From contig JAHFKF010000027.1 of assembly GCA_023245475.1 (NCBI GenBank), forward strand, positions 1 to 15,735: DNA of 15,735 nt. The letters run 5' to 3'. Positions within the stretch are counted from its first letter, which is position 1, and every line of letters starts with the position of its first letter. Source of the DNA: Candidatus Levyibacteriota bacterium. GTDB lineage: Bacteria > Patescibacteriota > Microgenomatia > Levybacterales > UBA12049. The position numbers and the translations under genes are program-made. Below the pieces are notes generated by a model. It did not search any database. It had not been told where the DNA came from and saw only the letters and a program-made list of their open reading frames with translations. Below are positions 1-5,071 of the stretch, piece by piece.

Positions 1-215
1 CTTGCAATGAGCCAGAAATAAAATAACGTTATTTATAACCTGATTCAGATTTCTTTAGTTTTGTGGATAAATTTATTAATAGTATTTGGATTTAATTTCG
101 TACTTGAATTAGCTTAGAGTATTAGCTGATCTAAAGAGGTTATCAACGCATTATATTTATTGGTTCAAGACTAGAATATGCATAAATATGTGATATAGAG
201 ATTATTCCATTGAGA
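1..215. other. AT-rich non-coding stretch, nothing recognised
   Basis: No open frame of useful length, no tRNA or rRNA signature and no tandem repeat is visible. The left neighbour lies outside the window, so this may be the 3' or 5' flank of an unseen gene. Confidence 0.4.
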
Positions 216-252
216 CTCATTCCCCCCTACCCCCAGAGTAAGGAGAAATGAG
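216..252 (-). other. 37-nt hairpin with G-rich 3' arm
   Basis: Read on the minus strand, this segment folds into a nearly continuous stem of about 16 base pairs (several of them G-U) with a 5-nt loop: the outer CTCATT/AATGAG pairs continue into a pyrimidine arm facing GGGGG runs. On the plus strand the G-U pairs become C-A mismatches, so if it acts as RNA it is transcribed leftward. The 9-bp direct repeats TTATTCCAT at 202-210 and 256-264 flank it. No U-tract follows, so it is not an ordinary intrinsic terminator. The function is not known. Confidence 0.45.
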
Positions 253-410
253 AAGTTATTCCATCTCGGCGGGTCTTCCTGTAGCCGACCCGGAGGCATC
301 ACCCTGCATGTTACTTGCTAAACATTTGTTTATGCGGCTTTGCACCGCTTTAAAGTCGCTTCATGACATCCTACGACTATCGAATTAATGGGGTCAGCTA
401 TCAACCCAAG
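253..410 (-). other. GC-rich structured block, candidate ncRNA or decayed gene end
   Basis: This stretch is clearly richer in G+C than the AT-rich DNA on both sides and contains several local inverted repeats: CGGGTC/GACCCG at 270-275 and 287-292, GCGG/CCGC at 334-337 and 345-348, and GGGT/ACCC at 391-394 and 404-407. On the minus strand it also contains a short open frame (360 down to a TAA at 258-256, 34 codons) ending in Gly-Arg-Pro-Ala-Glu-Met-Glu, with no upstream start region. It could be a structured RNA, the end of an IS200/IS605-type element with subterminal hairpins, or the decayed 3' end of a GC-richer gene. I do not recognise it as RNase P RNA, tmRNA or 6S RNA. Confidence 0.3.
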
Positions 411-485
411 ATGTTTCACTTGCCATAATTTTTGAAAAGGTTTATTCCTTTGGGCTATAGATTATTAATGAGCTATTTTTGCCAC

Positions 486-531
486 AAAAAAAGCCCGCAC
501 CCCACATGCCTTTCGGCTTGTAGAATACGGG
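486..531 (-). terminator. Intrinsic terminator of the small RNA
   Basis: On the minus strand CCCG...CGGG encloses a 17-pair stem with a single A-A mismatch (many G-U pairs) and a GAAA loop, followed directly by C and seven T residues. Read on the plus strand the stem loses its wobble pairs and has no T-run, so it terminates leftward transcription only. Confidence 0.75.
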
Positions 532-574
532 TCTGGATTCTTCTTAATTTAAGAAAAGACCTGTCTTTATTTGT
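486..574 (-). ncRNA. Candidate small RNA (about 89 nt) with its own promoter and terminator
   Basis: A minus-strand transcription unit is defined by sequence signals alone. The promoter is TTGACA-17-TATACT (604-609 and 581-586), which predicts a start at A574, and a strong intrinsic terminator ends in seven U at 492-486. The roughly 89-nt RNA has no start codon with an open frame of note. Its 5' part can form TTCTTAA/TTAAGAA (541-555) closed by GGTCT/AGACC (557-561 with 530-534); its 3' half is the terminator stem capped by GAAA. The closing AGACC shares two C residues (530-531) with the base of the terminator stem, so the two helices compete slightly. I do not recognise a known family (not 6S, and not 4.5S SRP RNA by its conserved helix-8 motif). 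It could be a trans-acting sRNA or a short attenuated leader. Confidence 0.6.
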
Positions 575-580
575 AAGTGA

Positions 581-609
581 AGTATATCAGATTATATCAT
601 TTTTGTCAA
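581..609 (-). promoter_or_regulatory. Consensus sigma70-type promoter of the small RNA
   Basis: The -35 box TTGACA (604-609, perfect) is separated by 17 bp from the -10 box TATACT (581-586, 5 of 6) on the minus strand. It is the best -35/-10 pair seen in the window. Confidence 0.7.
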
Positions 610-701
610 CCATCAAAATGGATATAATCCTATGTCCTCAGTTTAATTGACATCTTAGGACAAATTATGACAAATGTGCTATAAGTGCGGGACTTAGTGG
701 A

Positions 702-917
702 TTAACGGAAGACAAAGAGTTCTTTAATATGGAGTCGAAGGGCTTGAGCTATCTTAAAAACGGTGTAGACAGAGGTATCTGTCTTTCCTGTTTCAATATT
801 ACTGATAGTAGCGGTCTGTACCCCAATCTCTTCAGCTAACTGATCTTGGGTCAACTTCTTCTCCTTACGTACTCTTGCAATCTTATCTCCCAACTGTTGA
901 TTAATTTTGTAGCCCAT
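702..917 (-). CDS. XRE/Cro-C1 family helix-turn-helix regulator
   Basis: This small (71 aa) DNA-binding protein is probably a repressor. Almost its whole length is an HTH_3 domain: 'RKEKKLTQDQLAEEIG' forms the first part of the helix-turn-helix and 'TATISNIETGK' the recognition helix and turn, followed by the usual C-terminal helices ending 'IKELF'. An upstream in-frame ATG at 983 would give 93 aa, but the extra residues do not fit the fold and that ATG lies inside a palindrome (978-991), so the ATG at 917 is preferred. No clear Shine-Dalgarno is present. The gene is divergent from the membrane-protein gene at 1031. The palindromes at 928-935 and 978-991 lie in the shared control region, so autoregulation and control of the neighbour are likely (inference). 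No partner toxin gene is adjacent. Confidence 0.85.
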   Translation of the reverse strand: MGYKINQQLGDKIARVRKEKKLTQDQLAEEIGVQTATISNIETGKTDTSVYTVFKIAQALRLHIKELFVFR

Positions 918-927
918 ACTTGTAGTA

Positions 928-935
928 GCGTACGC
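928..935. promoter_or_regulatory. Perfect 8-bp palindrome upstream of the XRE start
   Basis: GCGTACGC lies 10 bp before the ATG of the XRE gene. Small HTH repressors bind such sites, so it is a plausible autoregulatory operator; no direct evidence is available. Confidence 0.3.
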
Positions 936-977
936 AATGACGAAGGAAAAATGAACACTGATAGATTTTATTTTTAG

Positions 978-991
978 GCACATGTTTGTGC
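978..991. promoter_or_regulatory. 14-bp inverted repeat next to the -35 box, candidate operator
   Basis: GCACA and TGTGC are separated by 4 bp, and the repeat ends exactly one base before the TTGACG -35 box (992-997) of the gene at 1031. Its place in the divergent region of an XRE regulator suggests an operator; binding is inferred only from position and symmetry. Confidence 0.4.
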
Positions 992-1020
992 TTGACGTGA
1001 AATATGTTTTCCTGTATTCT
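992..1020 (+). promoter_or_regulatory. Promoter giving a nearly leaderless mRNA for the gene at 1031
   Basis: The -35 TTGACG (992-997) and -10 TATTCT (1015-1020) are separated by 17 bp. The predicted start A1027 leaves a 4-nt leader before the ATG at 1031, with no room for a Shine-Dalgarno. Confidence 0.6.
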
Positions 1021-1030
1021 CATATGAGAT

Positions 1031-1744
1031 ATGACTGATCAATCAGTATCCACAACTAAGAAAAACTTTTTTAAAACAAAATGGGGTATATTAGTTATTC
1101 TTCTTTTCTCACCGTTTTTCCTTACTTATTGGGTGTGGAAGCAACACTGGAATCCTAAAATAAAATATGCACTTATCGGAAGCTTTTGGCTCTTGATTTT
1201 CATTGGGTCAGCGATCAATTCGTCTCACACTAAGGAGACACCTAACGTAATTGCTACCCAAGCATCTTCTACTGTAGCAGTCTCACAAAGCCCTACAGCA
1301 GTTCCCACATCAATCGAAGAGGTAGGCAAGCCCCTGAGTAATTTATTCTCTCAAATGAAGGCAGGTGGCGATCAAACAGGTACTGTCTATATAGAGACAG
1401 ATGATGGGCATTTACAGGCTATAAAACAAGCTGATGGTACTTGGTTGGTAACAAAGATTCATAACAGGTGGCCAGAGTTCTTTGTGAGTGATAGTGTCAA
1501 AAGAATGTCATATGACTTCATCCGTGACATATATAACTCAGGTTATTCTATTAAGCAAGCTGGCGTAACTATCAATGGCTCAGGAGGGAAATATTATCGA
1601 GCCTTTTTGGGCGTGAATCAATCAAATACTAATGCTGAGTGGAAAGAGTATGGACCGACCAATTTCTACAACTGGATGCAAAGTGTTGAGACGACCATCG
1701 ATGAGCCAAGAGAAAACAGGACGGTCATAGAGGAAAACATTTAA
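1031..1744 (+). CDS. Membrane-anchored exported protein of unknown function
   Basis: The 237-aa product has two hydrophobic segments near the N-terminus (about residues 18-38 and 46-62), separated by a basic Trp/Lys loop. A Ser/Thr/Pro/Ala-rich linker (about 70-95) follows, and then a soluble domain (about 96-237) rich in aromatic and charged residues. The linker composition suggests the soluble part lies outside the membrane, although the basic loop makes the topology uncertain. I recognise no catalytic motif or named family for the soluble domain. The start is fixed by the promoter signals just upstream, which put the transcript start 4 nt before the ATG. The divergent XRE gene and the operator-like palindrome suggest regulated expression. 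No clear terminator follows; 1745-2029 holds only a weak hairpin. Confidence 0.7.
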   Translation: MTDQSVSTTKKNFFKTKWGILVILLFSPFFLTYWVWKQHWNPKIKYALIGSFWLLIFIGSAINSSHTKETPNVIATQASSTVAVSQSPTAVPTSIEEVGKPLSNLFSQMKAGGDQTGTVYIETDDGHLQAIKQADGTWLVTKIHNRWPEFFVSDSVKRMSYDFIRDIYNSGYSIKQAGVTINGSGGKYYRAFLGVNQSNTNAEWKEYGPTNFYNWMQSVETTIDEPRENRTVIEENI

Positions 1745-2029
1745 TTCTTTAATGATCAATATGATATAGTATTATATACCTTCGAGGCTAAATCTCTTTA
1801 GATTAAATAAAGTTTTTAGAAAATCCTGGTTATAAGAGCACACCTCGCTACTCGAAAAATACAATTAAAAAATAGATTTTTTTCACTGGGTACAGCATAA
1901 AAAGTTTTTCAATTTAGAATAAAAGCAGAAGTTCAGGTAGCAAAATTGATTCCTGAATCTATGTTTGTAGCCTAATTCTTGCATGATATTAGGGTTCTTA
2001 TGATTAGTTGCTATAATTGAGATATTGCA
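1745..2029. other. Intergenic region, weak inverted repeats only
   Basis: This AT-rich spacer contains a short hairpin (AATCT/AGATT around 1791-1804) and an inverted repeat TTCAGG/CCTGAA (1932-1937 and 1952-1957). Neither has a U-tract. The open frame in this region on the minus strand overlaps the promoter and start of the next gene and has no coding character. Confidence 0.4.
2009..2017 (+). promoter_or_regulatory. Extended -10 promoter of the DUF2971 gene
   Basis: TGcTATAAT is a perfect extended -10 element. The predicted start A2024 gives a 6-nt leader before the ATG at 2030. No good -35 box is visible, as is common for extended -10 promoters. Confidence 0.6.
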
Positions 2030-2305
2030 ATGCATAAAGACCATACTCAATTTCCTATAAAACATAAGAAGACCACAAAAATATGGAGATATCTTAGTTT
2101 TACTAAATTTGTGTCGTTATTAGCTACAAAATCACTGTTTTTTTCTAGAGCTGATAAGTTAAATGATAAATTTGAGGGATCATTCTCTGATTTTAATGTC
2201 AAGTTACGACCAACTCTTTATAAAAATGCACCAGACTTGCTTCAACAGATTCCTACAATCCACAAAAACCTTATAAAAAAGACATATTTAATTGTTGGCA
2301 TATAA
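2030..2305 (+). CDS. DUF2971 family protein, N-terminal part (frame broken)
   Basis: The 91-codon frame encodes the characteristic start of DUF2971 proteins: 'IWRYLSFTKFVSLLATKSLF' followed by 'FSRADKLNDKFEG' (residues about 18-50), which matches the family pattern of an aromatic-basic start, then F-x-R-x-D-x-x-x-D-x-F-E-G. The family is widespread and uncharacterised. After Lys-Lys (codons 2276-2281) the frame gives unrelated residues and stops at 2303-2305, while the family continues in the -1 frame. The start codon is the ATG 13 bp after a perfect extended -10 box, with no Shine-Dalgarno. Either the gene is inactivated by a single-base deletion or both halves are joined by -1 ribosomal slippage. 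G+C is low compared with the metabolic genes to the right. Confidence 0.75.
   Translation: MHKDHTQFPIKHKKTTKIWRYLSFTKFVSLLATKSLFFSRADKLNDKFEGSFSDFNVKLRPTLYKNAPDLLQQIPTIHKNLIKKTYLIVGI
2275..2281 (+). other. A-AAA-AAG slippery heptamer at the DUF2971 frame change
   Basis: In the zero frame the codons are ATA-AAA-AAG, so the heptamer A-AAA-AAG is in the register required for -1 slippage (the E. coli dnaX type). Slippage here leads straight into 'DIFNCWHINNDESAAMWGLY', the expected central DUF2971 motif. No upstream Shine-Dalgarno-like stimulator and no obvious downstream hairpin was found, so loss of one A from the run is an equally valid reading. Confidence 0.5.
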
Positions 2306-2325
2306 ACAATGATGAATCGGCTGCC

Positions 2326-2763
2326 ATGTGGGGTTTATACATTCAAAGAGGAGAAGGTCTAGCGATCCAATCAGATATTACAAGCTTCTCAGAAGCTTTT
2401 AGAGATTATAGTAATCACGATATTATTATAAGCGAGGTAAAATATATAAATTATAATAAAGATTTTGTACCAGAAGGAAATGCTTATTCTGCATTTTTCC
2501 ATAAAAGAAAAAGTTTTAATCATGAGAAGGAACTAAGAGGAGTAATTATAGATCTTTCAACAGAAGAAGGAGCAATAAATTTTTCTCGAGAAACAAGTAG
2601 TGGTATATATGTACCTATTGATATTAATCTACTTATAAAAAAAGTATTCATTGCCCCTGATTCTCCAGAATGGTTTTATGATTTAGTAAAATCTATTTTG
2701 GATAAGTATGAGTTTTCTTTTCCATTAGTACAGTCAGATCTGAAAAAAGACCCAGTTTATTAA
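2326..2763 (+). CDS. DUF2971 family protein, C-terminal part (frame broken)
   Basis: This frame, one base back from the upstream half, carries the rest of the DUF2971 domain. Conserved residues begin before the first ATG, from about 2284: 'FNCWHINNDESAAMWGLY', then 'GEGLAIQSD' and, near the middle, 'FFHKRKSFNHEKELRGVI', the family's F-x-K-R-x-x-F-x-x-E-x-E-x-R signature. The C-terminus ends after 'LVQSDLKKDP'. With a -1 shift at 2275-2281 the joined product would be 244 aa, a plausible full length. The ATG at 2326 is an internal Met (of 'AAMW'), not a likely true start. The role of the family is unknown. Confidence 0.75.
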   Translation: MWGLYIQRGEGLAIQSDITSFSEAFRDYSNHDIIISEVKYINYNKDFVPEGNAYSAFFHKRKSFNHEKELRGVIIDLSTEEGAINFSRETSSGIYVPIDINLLIKKVFIAPDSPEWFYDLVKSILDKYEFSFPLVQSDLKKDPVY

Positions 2764-2832
2764 TAAATTTATCCCATAATATATCGAGCAGCCTTGGTTA
2801 TATAATCAACCATACATTTTAGCCTCAACTTT

Positions 2833-2860
2833 ATGTCGCACAATCTACAAAGTGCGACGT
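2833..2860. other. 9-bp hairpin between convergent genes
   Basis: ATGTCGCAC and GTGCGACGT form a stem (7 bp perfect, extended by one G-T and one A-T pair) around a 10-nt loop between the ends of the convergent DUF2971 and membrane-protein genes. It lacks a T-run in either direction, so it may help stop transcription but is not a canonical intrinsic terminator. Confidence 0.4.
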
Positions 2861-2915
2861 TGGATGTCTAATCTAGGCATGTACTCTTACTTTGACCAAA
2901 AGAAGAAAAGACTCA

Positions 2916-3548
2916 TCAATTGTTGCGTTTGAATTTTGTTTTTATTCTACTTGCGATTTGGACGGGTATCCTGTAAACCAATACCGAAATTAGTAGTCCT
3001 ACTGCTATCAGAGTATCAAATAGCTTATACCAGAAGGATGTTTGTAGTCCTTGCCATTCCGTAGTTATAATGATTGCTGTGCCAAGACATAAGATAATTG
3101 GGAACAAGATGACGTATACAAACCATACCCATTCTCTATAAAGAGGATAGTCTTCCAAATATGCTTTACCCTCCCGTTGATATAAGTTTTCATCATTAAA
3201 CAACTTTGAAATTTTTCCCTCAAGTAAGTGGAGGTATCTGTATTGTACTTCTACCGCAACGGTTGCCTGGCAGTATCTTAACGCAACTGTAAAGGTGAAG
3301 ATCCAAGAAACGCTTAGTAGTGCTGCTAAAGGTAACATCCCAAGTTGAAAGTCTCCGATTTGAAGCGATAGCTTCCCTAATGCATCACCAAAGTTTGCCG
3401 GATATTTAACTTCTATAAGAAGTACAGTGTACAGCCCTATTAGAAGAAGAAATAAAAAATCACGTTGTTTTTCTCGTTCTCTTATTAATTCAAAGCTTTT
3501 ATTGTAGTGATCATGTAGTACCTCAATCTGTTTATCAATTGATATCAT
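2916..3548 (-). CDS. Four-helix membrane protein paired with a TIR-like protein, candidate defence effector
   Basis: The 210-aa protein has four predicted membrane segments (about residues 31-47, 70-90, 140-162 and 175-195). It has an amphipathic, charged N-terminal stretch ('KSFELIREREKQRD', 17-30), a cytoplasmic-looking loop between helices 2 and 3, and a basic tail ('RIKTKFKRNN'). It has no signal peptide and no recognised enzymatic domain. Its start codon lies 2 nt after the stop of the TIR-like gene, so the two are co-transcribed and probably translationally coupled. Small multi-helix membrane proteins of the SLATT/4TM kind serve as predicted pore-forming effectors in nucleotide-signalling defence systems, and that is the favoured role here (inference from context). 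It lacks the SLOG or Macro sensor domain of known ThsA proteins, so it is not a standard Thoeris effector. The partner TIR gene supports co-function more than the sequence itself does. Confidence 0.7.
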   Translation of the reverse strand: MISIDKQIEVLHDHYNKSFELIREREKQRDFLFLLLIGLYTVLLIEVKYPANFGDALGKLSLQIGDFQLGMLPLAALLSVSWIFTFTVALRYCQATVAVEVQYRYLHLLEGKISKLFNDENLYQREGKAYLEDYPLYREWVWFVYVILFPIILCLGTAIIITTEWQGLQTSFWYKLFDTLIAVGLLISVLVYRIPVQIASRIKTKFKRNN

Positions 3549-3550
3549 AA

Positions 3551-3976
3551 TTATTGTGACTGGTTGATTGCGGCTAAGATTGCTGGAATATTAAATGATA
3601 ATGCCCAAGTTGCGTTGGTATTAAGTATTGGGTCGGGAGAGACATTCGTCCTGTTGATCTTAACGGCAATAAATCTCTTACCAAGCTCTTTTCCTTTATT
3701 AATTTCCCACCACTGCCAATTGCGATCCCCTATTAACATCCGTTGAGCATGGGGCGTGTTTGCATGGGCACCTATTATAGCTAATATATGAGTTGATTGT
3801 GCTATCTTCTGTGTCAGTACTGCTTTAATCCTTCCGATATCAAAGCTGTTTATTTCTCTAGGGGTTGCATCAATAAAATTAATGAGGGAGCTCTCGTTTG
3901 CTTTTAAGGCTGATAGGAGATAACGGTAATTACGATCATGGTCATAATCAAAGCTAATTAATATACGTTTTGCCAT
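3551..3976 (-). CDS. MTH538/ThsB-like TIR-domain protein
   Basis: The 141-aa single-domain protein begins 'MAKRILISFDYDHDRNYRYL', the hallmark first strand and helix of the MTH538 TIR-like family (DUF1863), which includes ThsB of Thoeris defence. Further family features are 'DIGRIKAVLTQKIAQSTHIL' (about 46-65, truncated pattern), the following strand 'AIIG', and 'WQWWEINKGKELGK' (88-100). In that last motif E91 occupies the place of the TIR catalytic glutamate. In characterised relatives the TIR domain consumes NAD to make a cyclic or conjugated ADP-ribose signal; activity here is inferred. The ATG at 3976 is chosen because the promoter predicts transcription from A3994, downstream of the alternative ATG at 4000. 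The membrane-protein gene follows after 2 nt. Together they look like a compact signal-producer and effector pair. Confidence 0.8.
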   Translation of the reverse strand: MAKRILISFDYDHDRNYRYLLSALKANESSLINFIDATPREINSFDIGRIKAVLTQKIAQSTHILAIIGAHANTPHAQRMLIGDRNWQWWEINKGKELGKRFIAVKINRTNVSPDPILNTNATWALSFNIPAILAAINQSQ

Positions 3977-4000
3977 ATTTCTTTGTCTAAATCTATGCAA

Positions 4001-4029
4001 AGTATAGCACTCGTAACTAATAGGTTCAA
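4001..4029 (-). promoter_or_regulatory. Promoter of the TIR/4TM operon
   Basis: On the minus strand the -35 TTGAAC (4024-4029) and -10 TATACT (4001-4006) are 17 bp apart. The predicted start A3994 leaves an 18-nt leader before the ATG at 3976 and excludes the ATG at 4000. Confidence 0.65.
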
Positions 4030-4110
4030 TAAGTATCTGGACATATGAATTACTTATTTACCAATTTGTAAGTATCTGCTATCCTGTTGTTAACAGAAAT
4101 CTCTATCTGT

Positions 4111-4165
4111 GCGGAACGCCTTGTTACCAAGGAGAAGGCAGTGGGTCCGATTCCCATCGCCCGCT
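4111..4165 (+). pseudogene. Truncated tRNA-Gly-like sequence
   Basis: The 3' half matches a bacterial tRNA-Gly. The T arm is GTGGG-TCCGATT-CCCAT (4141-4157) with a 7-nt loop, followed by the acceptor strand CGCCCGC (4158-4164) and discriminator T4165. At the 5' end GCGG (4111-4114) pairs with the end of the acceptor strand, but only 4 of 7 pairs form. There is no D arm, and the central arm CCTT..AAGG has no proper 7-nt anticodon loop. CCA is not encoded; the following bases are CAC. At about 55 nt it cannot be a normal tRNA, so it is best read as a remnant, possibly of an integration site beside the TIR module. Confidence 0.5.
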
Positions 4166-4174
4166 CACTCACAT

Positions 4175-5053
4175 TCAATGTAGTAATTTAAGTATCGTAA
4201 TTAGTTCTTCTCCTTTGTCTGCTGAAACAGGATTATTTCGTTGCTTATGTTTTGGATTAATGAGAGTAACACCTAATCTTCTATCTGGTCTACGAATTTC
4301 ATATATTCTTGCTGGGATATCTTTTCTTTGAGAAAGAATCTCTACAACATTTTCAGTTGCATATCCTGCATTTTTTGCTTCTTGTCTTATAATAACATTC
4401 TCACCAGTCGGTAAAAAGTAGGACGCTTCATATCTGTAAATGATAGTTGTTTCAGGGTATATTGTCATCGTAGTAAGTGCAGACATCAACTCTGCTGCTG
4501 TTCCGTTTAGTCGTGCTATCTCTATTAATCTCTCTGTTTGGTTCTGAAAGTCTATCAAAACCTCTTTTTCTCGTTTTTGTTCATCTTCAGTTCGTCCATA
4601 AGGATCATGTATTTTACTGAGATCAATTGCTTTTACTGCATCAATATAGGGAGTTATCTCAGGTTGATAATCTGGTTGAGTAGGTTTCTCTTTCTTTTCG
4701 GCTCTCCCCATCCTTTCATACGAAGGGAGTTGCTCTCGAGGTTCCCATTTAACAAGTATTCCTTGCTTATTTCTTACCATCGCGCCCCTTGTCTCTACTG
4801 GATGCAACCGTCTTGATGCAACGATAAGTTCTTTATATGGATAGAGTTCATATCCCTGAGGATGAACGGCTGGACTGATATCTCGAAGGGCGATACTTAA
4901 ACGTGCATTTCTTCTACCACGAGATATCGCTACCCCATTATCATCCTCGTCACGAAATTCAGCATGTCTTTGTGATCCAAGTAATGACTGGAATCTGTTT
5001 TTTAACGCACCAAAGTCTTCTGGATCGAATGAACCTGTTTTTGTTTCTGTCAT
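4175..5053 (-). CDS. Hypothetical protein, unrecognised family
   Basis: The 292-aa protein appears soluble and highly charged, with no signal peptide, membrane segment or motif I can name. The N-terminal half contains 'SRGRRNARLSIALRD' and 'YELYPYKELIVASRR'. A Lys/Glu/Pro-rich stretch lies near 120-135, and a helical, Glu/Arg-rich region near 150-200 is followed by a possible beta-rich C-terminal part with 'IIYRYEASYFLPTGENVIIR' (about 215-235) and 'RRPDRRLGVTLINP'. It starts 18 nt after the NUDIX stop codon. A TACAAT -10-like box at 5061-5066 would start transcription 1 nt before the ATG, so it may have its own leaderless promoter as well as read-through. The gene ends 10 bp from the tRNA-Gly-like remnant. 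Normal codon use and absence of internal stops support a real gene. Confidence 0.65.
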   Translation of the reverse strand: MTETKTGSFDPEDFGALKNRFQSLLGSQRHAEFRDEDDNGVAISRGRRNARLSIALRDISPAVHPQGYELYPYKELIVASRRLHPVETRGAMVRNKQGILVKWEPREQLPSYERMGRAEKKEKPTQPDYQPEITPYIDAVKAIDLSKIHDPYGRTEDEQKREKEVLIDFQNQTERLIEIARLNGTAAELMSALTTMTIYPETTIIYRYEASYFLPTGENVIIRQEAKNAGYATENVVEILSQRKDIPARIYEIRRPDRRLGVTLINPKHKQRNNPVSADKGEELITILKLLH

Positions 5054-5060
5054 TGTGCAA

Positions 5061-5066
5061 ATTGTA
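5061..5066 (-). promoter_or_regulatory. -10-like box giving a 1-nt leader for the gene at 5053
   Basis: TACAAT (5 of 6 to consensus) on the minus strand puts the predicted start at A5054, immediately before the ATG. The -35 region is poor, so this is a weaker call than its neighbours. Confidence 0.35.
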
Positions 5067-5071
5067 TTTTA

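Noticed and set aside
216..420. RNase P RNA, tmRNA or SRP RNA
   Set aside because: None of the conserved core motifs of these RNAs is seen on either strand, although the block is structured.
432..650. 72-codon plus-strand open frame
   Set aside because: It runs antisense through the small RNA promoter, stem and terminator, has no ribosome binding site and no protein-like composition.
1883..2065. 60-codon minus-strand open frame
   Set aside because: It covers the promoter and first codons of the DUF2971 gene on the opposite strand and has low-complexity, non-conserved composition.
2833..2860. Bidirectional intrinsic terminator
   Set aside because: The stem is good but there is no T-run on either side, so it is listed only as a hairpin.
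2916..4000. Standard Thoeris (thsA/thsB) locus
   Set aside because: The TIR half fits ThsB, but the partner lacks SIR2, SLOG or Macro domains, so it cannot be called ThsA.
4111..4165. Functional tRNA-Gly
   Set aside because: No D arm, only 4 of 7 acceptor pairs, and no normal anticodon loop.
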